A stretch of 28,559 nucleotides of DNA, from the IMG/VR virus record IMGVR_UViG_3300025424_000031, positions 1 to 28,559 of that record, one strand, 5' to 3'. The DNA is from a virus. Of this stretch, positions 6,799 through 14,742 are shown in pieces. How positions within the stretch are numbered: the first letter of the stretch is position 1; each line of letters begins with the position of its first letter. Made by a program: the position numbers and the translations under genes. The notes below the pieces were generated by a model. That model worked only from the letters and a program-made list of their open reading frames with translations. It made no database searches and was not told the DNA's origin.

Positions 6799-7299
6799 TC
6801 AAAATAGCTTCCTAATATCAATAGCTTCAGGTACTTTACCAATATCTTTTATAAAATAAGCACATAGTGGTTTTGGACCATCTTCCAAAGGCACGGCTAA
6901 TAAATGGCCATTTTTTAATTTGGGAAAATACCACTTGACGTCTGGCCAAATATTGATGACTTCAAATTTTGTAAACTTTGGCATATAGCCATCTATGGGA
7001 TTATAAGTGAATACATCAAAATCCTTGTCATTCAAATATATCAACGGCATAATTTCCAGATCGCCACTGTTGATATCCCCAATAATAACGGACCAATCCA
7101 GTGGCATTTGAATATTTGAATTGCCAATTTTAATATCAACACAAGGACTATTGAAGCTTTCAAGAAAAATAAGTGGTATAAAATAGTAATCCACATCTGC
7201 TTGATCTGAATAATCCAATACACAATAGTTGATATCAACAGTTGCTTCAGGTATTTGATTTAAATTATAAGTTTGATTTTCGTTTGTTAATACTCTCAT
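6799..7299 (-). CDS. Conserved T4-like phage protein of unknown function
   Basis: This 166-residue soluble protein has blocks that look strongly constrained: DYYFIPLIFLESFNSPCVDIKIG, IQMPLDWSVIIGD, DVKWYFPKLKNGHLLAVPLEDGPKPLCAYFIKD. I associate proteins with these blocks with marine and freshwater T4-like phages, but I know no function. It is the last gene of the recombination operon, 50 bp after uvsW, and ends at a bidirectional hairpin. No catalytic motif or membrane segment is visible. Confidence 0.6.
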   Translation of the reverse strand: MRVLTNENQTYNLNQIPEATVDINYCVLDYSDQADVDYYFIPLIFLESFNSPCVDIKIGNSNIQMPLDWSVIIGDINSGDLEIMPLIYLNDKDFDVFTYNPIDGYMPKFTKFEVINIWPDVKWYFPKLKNGHLLAVPLEDGPKPLCAYFIKDIGKVPEAIDIRKLF

Positions 7300-7349
7300 T
7301 TCCAGCTTTTTGTTAATTTTTGCTGAATATTTACCTGTATTTTCAGTAC

Positions 7350-8807
7350 CTAAATCAAATAATTTATTTTTTCTGTTGTATAGGGATATTTTGCTGAATC
7401 ATAGTGCTTCTTGCGAGCAGTCAAATGACGTTTACTGAACTTGCATGTACTAGTAATATCGTAAATCATGGCATGATCCTTGTCATTTGCCATTCGAAGT
7501 CCACGCCCAATACTTTGTATCACTCGAATAAAACTTTTTCCGGGCTCAACCATTACTAGATTGAATATTCGCGGAATGTCAAGTCCAACCGCCGCAACTC
7601 CAAAAGTAGCGATAACAACTTGATCATCGGCTACTCTAATAGAGTCATAGGCTTCTGATCTTTTTGCAGTCTTTACACTACCACTAACAAATACACTATT
7701 GGGAATTAACTCAGCTAATCGCTTGCCAGTTTCAATTCTGTCTACTAGAACCACGGTATTACCAGAATCTTTGATTAACATTATTCTATCAGCTAACCAT
7801 TTGAGTCTAGCTTCATTTGTAGTTAGGAATTTTAGTTCATCAGGGTATTTTCCAAATACTTGTGTTTCACGTGTTTGAAGGATATTGACATGACAATTTG
7901 CCAAAACACCTTGCGCCTGCAATTCATGAGCAGGTAGTTCCCCAACGACTGGACCCAGTGCAGCTAAAAGGCTGAATTTATCTTGTTCTAATTCAGGCAG
8001 TGTACCAGTCAATCCCCATCTCAGTGGTATTTTAGCGAAATTCTGTGTTAGTAGTTTAAACAACACTTCAGCTTTGCTCATATGTACTTCATCACATATT
8101 ACACACACTAGGTCTTTCATGAAAACTACTAGTTGACCATCATCCAAACAGTCCTTGGATTTTTTATCTAAAACGCTCAAACTCTGCCAAGTACAGATGG
8201 TATGTGTGCGATCATATTCTTTTCGATCACCATACAATACACCCACATCCAGTCCCAGATTGATATAGTCTTTTTCAGTCTGTTCAACCAGGTTGATATT
8301 GGGCACAATCACAATGGATCTGCCCCAGGGTTCAACAATAGAACTCAAAGTTGCTGTTACTAGAGTTTTTCCGGCTCCAGTAGCTGCAACATATATGGAT
8401 TGGGGACCTTCAACAAAATGATTAATTATTTCGACTTGATAATCACGAAGTACAATTGGTTGACCTTCAAATCTGTGACCGGCTGGCCAAGTTTTGCCTG
8501 CATGATAGTTTTCATCAATAGTCTTTAATGAAAAATCGAACGCTGGTCTTTGATCTTCTAATTCAATTTCATAACCAGCTGTTTGAATAATGGGCAAGAT
8601 GCGATCAAGTAGATTCAAATATGTTCTTCCACCAATAGTCATAAAGCTTTTGGTTCCATCCCATCGTCCCAATTTAAATGCTGCTGAATATCGAGCACCA
8701 GGAATGAAATATTTTAAGGCATTGACACATTGACGGCGTTCAGCCAATTCCAGCCCTTTAACTGAAATGTTGACTTCATCTTCAATAATAATTTTTGCTA
8801 TTTTCAT
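7350..8807 (-). CDS. uvsW: UvsW-like superfamily 2 DNA helicase
   Basis: At 485 residues, it is close to T4 UvsW (503). After an N-terminal domain of about 115 residues, SF2 motifs appear in order: the Q-like RDYQ (121-124), Walker A ATGAGKT (142-148), motif II DEVH (239-242), motif III LTGT (266-269), and motif VI QSIGRGLRM (431-439). UvsW unwinds branched DNA and R-loops, catalyses fork regression and branch migration, and helps switch from origin-dependent to recombination-dependent replication. The start overlaps the UvsY-like stop (ATGA), so translation is coupled. Confidence 0.9.
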   Translation of the reverse strand: MKIAKIIIEDEVNISVKGLELAERRQCVNALKYFIPGARYSAAFKLGRWDGTKSFMTIGGRTYLNLLDRILPIIQTAGYEIELEDQRPAFDFSLKTIDENYHAGKTWPAGHRFEGQPIVLRDYQVEIINHFVEGPQSIYVAATGAGKTLVTATLSSIVEPWGRSIVIVPNINLVEQTEKDYINLGLDVGVLYGDRKEYDRTHTICTWQSLSVLDKKSKDCLDDGQLVVFMKDLVCVICDEVHMSKAEVLFKLLTQNFAKIPLRWGLTGTLPELEQDKFSLLAALGPVVGELPAHELQAQGVLANCHVNILQTRETQVFGKYPDELKFLTTNEARLKWLADRIMLIKDSGNTVVLVDRIETGKRLAELIPNSVFVSGSVKTAKRSEAYDSIRVADDQVVIATFGVAAVGLDIPRIFNLVMVEPGKSFIRVIQSIGRGLRMANDKDHAMIYDITSTCKFSKRHLTARKKHYDSAKYPYTTEKINYLI

Positions 8808-9271
8808 CGATCATTATTTTCCATCTGGGCATCTTCCAGACCAGCTGCTCGTAGTTTTACAATATGTCCAATTTGAAACTGTTTAGTGTCCAGTCCTTTG
8901 ATGACCGCCAAATATTTGTTTCTAACAAGTGCAACTTCATTAATAATGTCATACATGTCATTAACATCTGCTTCACCATCAATGTATTTTTCAATTGCAC
9001 GATCAGTTAGTTCTCGATTGTAAGCTTCCAAATATTTGCGATAATGACCACTTCGCATTCGATCCAATCGATGATTAAAATACTTCAGGATAGCTTCCAA
9101 ATCTTGTAGTTGAGCATATCGGTGAGCCATAAACCCACCTATATTTTGAGACTGAGTTTCCAACTTGCCTGAAATTTTTGTTTCAGCAAATGCAGTTACC
9201 AGTTCTTCATTATAATAAGCGATAGCGTCTGTGACTCTCGACATGTCATCAACTACTCGATTATACCACAT
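8804..9271 (-). CDS. uvsY: UvsY-like recombination mediator
   Basis: This 155-residue all-helical, charged protein (T4 UvsY is 137) has the UvsY-type C-terminal pattern. It includes a tyrosine- and arginine-rich helix, an acidic break, then ALVRNKYLAVIKGLDTKQFQIGHIVKLRAAG, comparable with the LDAIKSRGFAIKHIQDMRAF end of T4 UvsY. Its position between UvsX and UvsW strongly supports the call. UvsY loads UvsX onto gp32-coated ssDNA. Translation restarts directly on the previous stop (TAAATG). The N-terminal 12 residues may be upstream of the true start, since Met10 is an alternative. Confidence 0.75.
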   Translation of the reverse strand: MWYNRVVDDMSRVTDAIAYYNEELVTAFAETKISGKLETQSQNIGGFMAHRYAQLQDLEAILKYFNHRLDRMRSGHYRKYLEAYNRELTDRAIEKYIDGEADVNDMYDIINEVALVRNKYLAVIKGLDTKQFQIGHIVKLRAAGLEDAQMENNDR

Positions 9272-9490
9272 TTATTCTTCTTCAACCTCTTCATCAGGAT
9301 CGGTTTCAGTAAAATGATCTAGTGCCATGTCCAGATAGTGATCTTCACCTCGGACTTGTTCTAAGTCATCTAGATCAAATGCGTGATCAGAAAATACTTT
9401 GATCAGCTTGTTTGCTGCATCTTCTTTTTTGTTGGTTGGTAAGTTTTCATTCAATACTTCCCAAACATCCAGTATGATTGATATATCCAT
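9272..9490 (-). CDS. Small acidic protein between uvsX and uvsY
   Basis: I set the start at the ATG preceded by GAGGAA with 6 nt spacing. A longer frame runs back into the endonuclease gene and lacks a site. The 72-residue product is helical and ends in a very acidic tail (TDPDEEVEEE). Acidic small proteins next to UvsY/UvsX occur in other T4-like phages, but I know no function. Its ribosome binding site lies inside the last codons of the homing endonuclease gene. Confidence 0.65.
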   Translation of the reverse strand: MDISIILDVWEVLNENLPTNKKEDAANKLIKVFSDHAFDLDDLEQVRGEDHYLDMALDHFTETDPDEEVEEE

Positions 9491-9491
9491 T

Positions 9492-10247
9492 TTATTCCTC
9501 TTCTTCTTCAATTTTTTTATTAATATTATTTTCAGTCATTCTAATACGCAATTTTTCCTTATATTCATCTGAATGAGTTTTACCAAACATTGGGTTGTTT
9601 TCTCCAGATCTGTATTTTCCAACGTTTTTAACTTCTCTGGTTGTTCCTTCACCAGTCGTCAAATTAAATGCTTGCCATCCAGAAGATGAACCTCTTTTTG
9701 GTATCCATCCGTCTTTTACTGCTTTTCCCATAGTTATGGGTGATAAATTATTATCAATACAAAATTTCTTAAATCCACCAATAAATTCAAAAATTTCACC
9801 CGCAGGGGAAATCACTCGCCATTGAATATTGTTCGTTATACTGTTTGTGATACCAGTACGAGATGGATAACGTTCTGGATTATTTTTTCTAAGTTCAGAT
9901 ATTGATTTTCCAATTCTTGTACTTACATCTGGAGTACGAGTATTTAGGTTTCTACCTCCCAAATCAATATTCAAGCTCAATGGATCATCTATAAGTTCTT
10001 TAGTAACATACTTGAATTCCAAAGCATTCAATTCATTCAAATCCTTTGCAAATTCTAATATCTCTCTCATGATGCCAGTTTTACCATGTTTTTTAATATA
10101 GTATGTTAATAACAATCCAGATCCCAAATAATATTGATCCATGGTTTTGTGGCTTCGTATTTTATGTTGACCAATATAAAACCTGCCATCTGGAAGAGTA
10201 GTTTTATATATAAATCCATAATATTTTATATTGTTAGGCTCAGACAA
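9492..10247 (-). CDS. GIY-YIG homing endonuclease inserted after uvsX
   Basis: This 251-residue protein has an N-terminal GIY-YIG nuclease domain (GFIY at 11-14, FYIG at 23-26, conserved Glu in the NALEFKYV helix near 77). It has a C-terminal DNA-binding region with a NUMOD3-like motif (NNPMFGKTHSDEYKEKLR, about 216-235). Free-standing endonucleases of this kind (Seg type in T4) cut a homologous site in a competing phage and spread by repair. The start is TTG with AGG 7 nt upstream. The C-terminus ends in five Glu, where the frame runs through the next gene's ribosome site. It interrupts the uvsX-uvsY neighbourhood, so it probably arrived recently. Confidence 0.85.
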   Translation of the reverse strand: MSEPNNIKYYGFIYKTTLPDGRFYIGQHKIRSHKTMDQYYLGSGLLLTYYIKKHGKTGIMREILEFAKDLNELNALEFKYVTKELIDDPLSLNIDLGGRNLNTRTPDVSTRIGKSISELRKNNPERYPSRTGITNSITNNIQWRVISPAGEIFEFIGGFKKFCIDNNLSPITMGKAVKDGWIPKRGSSSGWQAFNLTTGEGTTREVKNVGKYRSGENNPMFGKTHSDEYKEKLRIRMTENNINKKIEEEEE

Positions 10248-10261
10248 CGTTTACCTACTAA

Positions 10262-11326
10262 CTATTCTTCAATATCAATCTGTATAGTATCAGCATGCCT
10301 GAACATACCGCCTTCAAGTGCTTGTATGTCAGCCATAATTAGATCCAAGCAGCCATTTTTGTTTTGATTCCAAGCTTTTCTGAAATATTTCAGCTTCTCT
10401 CCATTTTGAAGGGTATAAATCAGGCTGTTGCCTTCTTTGACAAGTAAACCGGCGCCGTCGACCAGATCTAGTAGACCCGAATATTCATCCAGTCCTCCTG
10501 CATAGGGAATCTTCAACTCAATTTTCTCAAATGGTTTTGAATAACGTGTCTTAGCAACTTGACACATGGAACGAATACCATGCACGTCTGTTGTTTTGTT
10601 GCCATCATCATCTTCTTTAAGCTTGCCTTTTTTAATACTCACTACAATACTAGCAGCAAAAATAGGACCAGATCCTCCGGAAATAATATCATCTGGTGCG
10701 TATTGTGATTGACTTGCATACGTATGGTTGGTAGCCAACAGCCCAATACCCAAATCACCAAACATGTTCACGCAGTTTGTAATTAGAGCTTTGAGTGCTT
10801 TGGGCTTTAATCCCATGTCACCACGTAGTGAACCAGCATTGAATTGATCTTGTTGAGTTGGAACCATCAACATGCCCAAACTATCAATTACGAAAAGTAC
10901 TTCGGGACGATCTGCTTCAGAAAGTCCGCGATATTCTTTGACGAATTCACTGATCATCTTAGCAACATCGTCAATCATAGCCATGTTAAACTTCAACAAT
11001 TTACTTTCGGAAGTATCTACATTGAAAGCTTTTAGCCAATCTTCATCTAGAGCATTTTCACTATCTACTAGAATTACATATATTCCTTGATCTTGTGCAT
11101 TTTTAATAATATTGGCGCTTAGGAGGCTTTTGCCACTTCCTGACTCCCCGGCCAAAATTGTGGTCTTGCCTAATGGCACTCCACGATTGAAGTTACCACT
11201 GATTACATAGTTTAGTGCATAATTACCTGTTGATATCCAAGTCTTGGGATCATGAAATCCCACACTGATACCATCTATACTTTTAGTTATATTTTTCCTG
11301 AATTTCGATACGTCGAACGGCTTCAC
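10262..11326 (-). CDS. uvsX: UvsX recombinase (RecA/RAD51 family)
   Basis: This 354-residue protein (T4 UvsX is about 390) has Walker A GESGSGKS (60-67), acidic ENALDEDW (90-97), Walker B VLFVIDSLG (143-151), the DNA-binding loop region around QQDQFNAGSLRGDMGLKPKALKAL, and the LLATNHTY segment. The C-terminal domain is shorter than in T4. It catalyses homologous pairing and strand exchange for recombination-dependent replication and repair. The start is GTG with GGAG 8 nt upstream. It lies 70 bp after gene 32, separated by a hairpin terminator that should reduce but not abolish readthrough from the gene 32 promoter. Confidence 0.95.
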   Translation of the reverse strand: MKPFDVSKFRKNITKSIDGISVGFHDPKTWISTGNYALNYVISGNFNRGVPLGKTTILAGESGSGKSLLSANIIKNAQDQGIYVILVDSENALDEDWLKAFNVDTSESKLLKFNMAMIDDVAKMISEFVKEYRGLSEADRPEVLFVIDSLGMLMVPTQQDQFNAGSLRGDMGLKPKALKALITNCVNMFGDLGIGLLATNHTYASQSQYAPDDIISGGSGPIFAASIVVSIKKGKLKEDDDGNKTTDVHGIRSMCQVAKTRYSKPFEKIELKIPYAGGLDEYSGLLDLVDGAGLLVKEGNSLIYTLQNGEKLKYFRKAWNQNKNGCLDLIMADIQALEGGMFRHADTIQIDIEE

Positions 11327-11353
11327 TATTATTCTCCAGTTTGAAAAGGGTTT

Positions 11354-11382
11354 AAAATGGGGATACCGTTACCAGTATCCCC
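11354..11382 (-). terminator. Hairpin terminator between gene 32 and uvsX
   Basis: On the minus strand, an 8-bp stem (GGGGATAC/GTATCCCC) with an 8-nt loop is followed by ATTTT, 14 bp after the gene 32 stop. T4 also has a terminator after gene 32. It would give high gp32 and lower uvsX expression. Confidence 0.65.
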
Positions 11383-11396
11383 TAACTTAAATTGTA

Positions 11397-12419
11397 TTAT
11401 CGAGAAGCTTGTTGGCGGCTTCGAATTACAGCCAGTATTTGTTCTGGCGTTTTCTTTTCACTAGTAGAACTCGGAGTTGGTTCAGGAGTAGTATCTACTT
11501 CTTCTTCAACAATTGGTGTTGCTTTCATTCGGCTCAATATTGAGCTTGCAGAAGGAACAGTAGTTTCTGTTTTAGCTGTTTGATTAGCTTGGCCAGTTGG
11601 TTGATCACTGGTTTCAGCTTTAAATCCACGTGGCTTATAGTATTGGCTCCAACGATCTGGATCATACATTTCACCATCAACACTGGCTTCAAACAATTCC
11701 ATGATAGCTGTTTTATGAGCTTCATCTGGTTTTTGTGGCAACCAAGAATTTAGAGTATAAAGACCATGTGTTTCAATTACCTGTAGTTCATCAGCTGAAA
11801 GTGGACGTTCTTTCATATGCCATGAACTGGAAGTATAGTTGGGCCACTTGCCTTTGATGGTTTTGGAAATATCAAAATCACGACCATTTTCATAGTCGGT
11901 TGGTGAATTTTCCAGATCAGGGCGTAGCAAAATTCCTTTAATAATATCAAACAATTCTTGATTGATATCAAAACGTCGAATAGGATTTTCAGGTGTGGTG
12001 TCATCTGGGTTGGGATTCTTTGTAACAAATCCCTGTAGTAGAAAAGATTTCTTCCGGTAATATGTGCGAGCCATGTCTTCCAGTGAAGAATCTTTCCACC
12101 ATGGAGCAATTGCGGCTGTAATACCACATGACCTGTCTTCCCACATGTTGGTGCAAGGAACCACCACATCTGTTCTTTTGGAATCACGTTCACCTTTGAT
12201 TCCTGCAAAGGGAAGTCGAATTGTTAGTTTTTCTCTCCAGAAGAAATCATTAGTTGGATCTTCATCTGGTAGGAAACGTGTTGTTGCTAATGAATTTTCG
12301 GGGTTGTTCCAAAATGCATAAGTTAAATTGTTGTTTTGGAAGTTGCCTGTTTTACCTTTTTCTCGTTTTGCTTCTTGTTCTAATAATTTTGCTTGAATTT
12401 CTTTTAAAGTTTTTGCCAT
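11397..12419 (-). CDS. 32: gp32-like single-stranded DNA-binding protein
   Basis: This 340-residue protein has a gp32 layout. It has an N-terminal basic helix (about 1-25, for cooperative self-binding), a core OB-type DNA-binding domain (30-250, with FWNNP, TRFLPDEDPTNDFFWREKLTIRLPF and the RPLSADELQ block), and a flexible Pro/Thr/Ser/Glu-rich tail. T4 gp32 binds zinc with one His and three Cys. Here only C89 and C98 are visible in the corresponding CTNMWEDRSCGI stretch, so the zinc site is altered or lost. The last residues are basic instead of acidic. The transcript has its own late-type box and a structured leader. Confidence 0.9.
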   Translation of the reverse strand: MAKTLKEIQAKLLEQEAKREKGKTGNFQNNNLTYAFWNNPENSLATTRFLPDEDPTNDFFWREKLTIRLPFAGIKGERDSKRTDVVVPCTNMWEDRSCGITAAIAPWWKDSSLEDMARTYYRKKSFLLQGFVTKNPNPDDTTPENPIRRFDINQELFDIIKGILLRPDLENSPTDYENGRDFDISKTIKGKWPNYTSSSWHMKERPLSADELQVIETHGLYTLNSWLPQKPDEAHKTAIMELFEASVDGEMYDPDRWSQYYKPRGFKAETSDQPTGQANQTAKTETTVPSASSILSRMKATPIVEEEVDTTPEPTPSSTSEKKTPEQILAVIRSRQQASR

Positions 12420-12448
12420 TTTGTTTTGCTTTCATTTAATGTTAAGAC

Positions 12449-12479
12449 GTTCACTGTGATCCACACAGCGCCGACGAAC
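12449..12479 (-). promoter_or_regulatory. Leader hairpin upstream of gene 32
   Basis: An inner stem, CTGTG/CACAG with a 5-nt loop, and an outer stem, GTTC/GAAC, are separated by an asymmetric interior loop just after the start of the transcript. In T4 a leader pseudoknot and an unstructured AU-rich run let gp32 repress its own translation. Here an AU-rich stretch also follows the hairpin up to the ATG. A similar autoregulatory role is inferred only from this resemblance. Confidence 0.4.
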
Positions 12480-12487
12480 TATTTATG
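12480..12487 (-). promoter_or_regulatory. Late-type promoter box of gene 32 (CATAAATA)
   Basis: CATAAATA lies on the minus strand with its last A 61 bp from the ATG of gene 32. It is preceded by TTTTG, so it could also serve as an extended -10 for host-type polymerase. T4 gene 32 likewise has several promoters including a late one. Confidence 0.5.
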
Positions 12488-12523
12488 CAAAATGGCCGAC
12501 TATTGATTCAATATTCATGATAT

Positions 12524-14152
12524 TTATCTCAAGTATTCACCATATTTCTCCAGTAGACTGGGGTCAATACATGATCGTGGATTTATGTAATTAATGGAGT
12601 AATAGTTTTGTCTACATGCTGCTGATTGTATCAGTGGTGTAGGATGTGGTATTTTAGAAATTGCAAATCCATTTTGATTTACTGCTGCCAACTGAACTCC
12701 AATACTAGGATTCTTTATATAATCAATTATATATCCATTTTGATTTACTGCTGCCAATTGCACTTCTACGCTGGGATTTTCAATATATATTATCGCAACA
12801 CCGTTTTGATTTACTGCTGCCAATTGCACTTCTAAACTGGGATTTTCAATATATTTTATCGCAACACCGATTTTATTGACAGTAACCAATTGCACTTCTA
12901 AACTGGGATTTTCAATATATTTTAAAGATTCACAATCTTTATTAACCGCAGCTAATTGAACTGATACACTCGGATTCTTAATCTTCCCAATATAAACTCC
13001 CCGTCTTTCAACAAGAGCAATCTGTTGTTCTTCTGTCCAATCATTGGGATCAACTGAGATTGCAGGATTATTAATATATTGACGGGCTTTTTTATATTTT
13101 CCAATAGCCGCTATCTGAACTAATATACTGGGATTCTCTAGTTGTTTAATATTATCTGCTTTTTTTTCAACAAACGCGATTTGTTGTTCTTCTGTCCAAT
13201 CATTGGGATCAGCTGATTTGTTCTTTGTTTCGGTTAATGATTCATTTAAATAACAGCCATATTTTTCCAGTAAGCCAGGATCAATACATGCGTGTGGTTT
13301 TATATAAAGAATTGAATTTGGATCTTGTTTAATTGCTGCATATTGGACTAGTGGACTGGGGTTAATAATAAACCATATTGAACTACCATTTTGTTGAACC
13401 GCAGCTAATTGAATTTCCAAGCTTGGGCTTTTAATATATTGAATTGCATCTCCAAATTCCTGTACCGCAGCTAATTGAACGTCTAAACTGGGATTTTTGA
13501 TATAAACAATTGCCCTGCCATCTTTTTTAACTGCACACAGTTGTATTTCTAAACATGGAGATTTGATATATTTGATCGCATCATAAAACTCTTCTACAAC
13601 AGCCATTTGAACTTTAACAGATGGATTTTTAATTTTGGCAAATCTCCTTGTATTTTCCAATACCCATTTGATTTGTTCTTCATCACTCCAGGTATTAGGA
13701 TCAGCTGATTTGTTATTTGTTTCAACCAGTTGAATCACACCAGGCAAATTATTGTACCAGTCTTTTATAGACGGTGCTAAGTCTTCCCGTTTAATCAAAT
13801 ATGGAACTATCTGGTAATCTTTTTTTGCAGCAACCCACTGTATCATTGCTGGGGGATGTTTTATATATGAAATTGAATATGGATCGGCGTTAACAGCAGC
13901 TAACATAACTCGAATACTTGGGTTCGGAATATATTCAATTGCAGTTCGATATTTTTCAACTGCATATATCAAAATATCTTCAGTAATTAATTTTGGCCAA
14001 GTATCCAGCATATCTCCAATGATCATTGAATCATTATGAATTGTATTAAACTGATCAATTGCACATTTGATTAATCCACTACTTGGATTAAATAGATTAA
14101 ATATCCAATAGGGATTGTTTTTTATTTCTTCATATTTCTGTTCTTCTGGCAA
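12524..14152 (-). CDS. Tandem helical-repeat protein (DUF4116-like), possibly a frameshift extension
   Basis: The 542 residues consist largely of ~22-residue units of the form YIKNPSxxVQLAAVxxxGxAI. They are grouped into blocks separated by SADPNxWxxEEQI linkers and two near-copies of CIDPxLLEKYG. The repeats should stack as a helical solenoid for protein binding, and a paralogous set occurs at 16945-17838. The earliest in-frame start is a TTG without a ribosome site, inside a hairpin. The same frame stays open up to 14206 and is entered by a -1 shift at the A AAA AAG site ending the upstream gene. So the product may really be an extension of that 151-aa protein, about 700 aa in total. The function is unknown. 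Confidence 0.65.
   Translation of the reverse strand: MPEEQKYEEIKNNPYWIFNLFNPSSGLIKCAIDQFNTIHNDSMIIGDMLDTWPKLITEDILIYAVEKYRTAIEYIPNPSIRVMLAAVNADPYSISYIKHPPAMIQWVAAKKDYQIVPYLIKREDLAPSIKDWYNNLPGVIQLVETNNKSADPNTWSDEEQIKWVLENTRRFAKIKNPSVKVQMAVVEEFYDAIKYIKSPCLEIQLCAVKKDGRAIVYIKNPSLDVQLAAVQEFGDAIQYIKSPSLEIQLAAVQQNGSSIWFIINPSPLVQYAAIKQDPNSILYIKPHACIDPGLLEKYGCYLNESLTETKNKSADPNDWTEEQQIAFVEKKADNIKQLENPSILVQIAAIGKYKKARQYINNPAISVDPNDWTEEQQIALVERRGVYIGKIKNPSVSVQLAAVNKDCESLKYIENPSLEVQLVTVNKIGVAIKYIENPSLEVQLAAVNQNGVAIIYIENPSVEVQLAAVNQNGYIIDYIKNPSIGVQLAAVNQNGFAISKIPHPTPLIQSAACRQNYYSINYINPRSCIDPSLLEKYGEYLR
12660..12935 (-). repeat. 66-bp tandem repeats within the helical-repeat gene
   Basis: A 66-bp (22-codon) unit recurs with high DNA identity. 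For example, TTGATTTACTGCTGCCA on the plus strand starts at 12674, 12740 and 12806, and the next unit is more diverged. The close identity points to recent duplication by slippage or unequal recombination, so unit number may vary between relatives. Confidence 0.8.
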
Positions 14153-14178
14153 CAGTTGCCAATCATCTAATGCGGTTT

Positions 14179-14634
14179 CTAAAACTTTTTTTTTAGAAAA
14201 TCCAAATTAGCTGAAAAAGAATTGAAATATTCCTGCAACTCAACCTGTTCCCTTAATAGACCAAACTTGGGTTCAATGTCTCGATTAAATTTCGCCATGT
14301 GAATAGACAAACCACAGTGCTTACCAACTGATCTGATCAATTCAATCTTAGTCAACATTTTATTGAAATTCACATTACCAATCACACTAGCATCAGGAAT
14401 TTTAATATCGATCTGACTCTTTGCACCGTCTTCAACAAAAATAATCAAATAACTATAGCTTTTTAAATTTTGTTTTTCAGTGTCAGCATTTGCAACCGTA
14501 ACAAACATTCGTCGCATTTCAGACATGTCTTTAGTAGTTGCACCATCTTGGTCAAACGTTTGAACGTGGCTTTCTTCCAAGCCTTTGACTATTCCCAATA
14601 TTCGTTCACTAACATCATTCCAATCAATATTCAT
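14179..14634 (-). CDS. Hypothetical protein ending on a -1 slippery sequence
   Basis: I do not recognise this 151-residue alpha/beta protein. It has a YLIIFVEDGAKSQIDIKIPDAS strand-rich core and a helical C-terminus. Its last codons are CTA AAA AAA AAG TTT TAG, placing A AAA AAG in the reading frame. A -1 slip would avoid the stop and continue into the repeat protein frame. The ATG is 22 bp downstream of GATAAATA with CTGGAGA between, so it is expected late. Whether the 151-aa form, the fused form or both are made cannot be told from sequence. Confidence 0.65.
   Translation of the reverse strand: MNIDWNDVSERILGIVKGLEESHVQTFDQDGATTKDMSEMRRMFVTVANADTEKQNLKSYSYLIIFVEDGAKSQIDIKIPDASVIGNVNFNKMLTKIELIRSVGKHCGLSIHMAKFNRDIEPKFGLLREQVELQEYFNSFSANLDFLKKKF
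14185..14191 (-). other. Candidate -1 programmed frameshift site (A AAA AAG)
   Basis: The heptamer A AAA AAG, the same as in bacterial dnaX, lies in the zero frame at the end of the 151-aa gene, six bases before its stop. The -1 frame is open straight into the repeat protein. A 6-bp hairpin (TGGCAA/TTGCCA) lies about 24 nt downstream, farther than usual stimulators. A miscounted base in the run of nine A is the alternative. Confidence 0.5.
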
Positions 14635-14655
14635 TCGTATTTCTCCAGTAACAAA

Positions 14656-14663
14656 TATTTATC
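14656..14663 (-). promoter_or_regulatory. Late-type promoter box (GATAAATA)
   Basis: GATAAATA on the minus strand lies 22 bp before the ATG of the 151-aa gene, and divergently to the plus-strand accessory cassette promoter. Confidence 0.55.
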
Positions 14664-14690
14664 AAATTGAATTCACATCGCAAACCTATA

Positions 14691-14718
14691 TTGATAACGA
14701 TAAATATATTCGTATAAT
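14691..14718 (+). promoter_or_regulatory. Sigma70-like promoter of the accessory cassette
   Basis: TTGATA (14691-14696), a 16-nt spacer and a perfect TATAAT (14713-14718) lie 24 bp before the first cassette gene. A GATAAATA box (14699-14706) sits in the spacer, so a late start is also possible. A host-type promoter suggests early expression independent of phage factors. Confidence 0.6.
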
Positions 14719-14742
14719 CACAATATATAAAAGGATTTAAAT

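Noticed and set aside
12660-12935. Regularly spaced repeats that might suggest a CRISPR array
   Set aside because: The 66-bp units are in frame, without unique spacers between constant repeats, and encode the 22-residue protein repeat.
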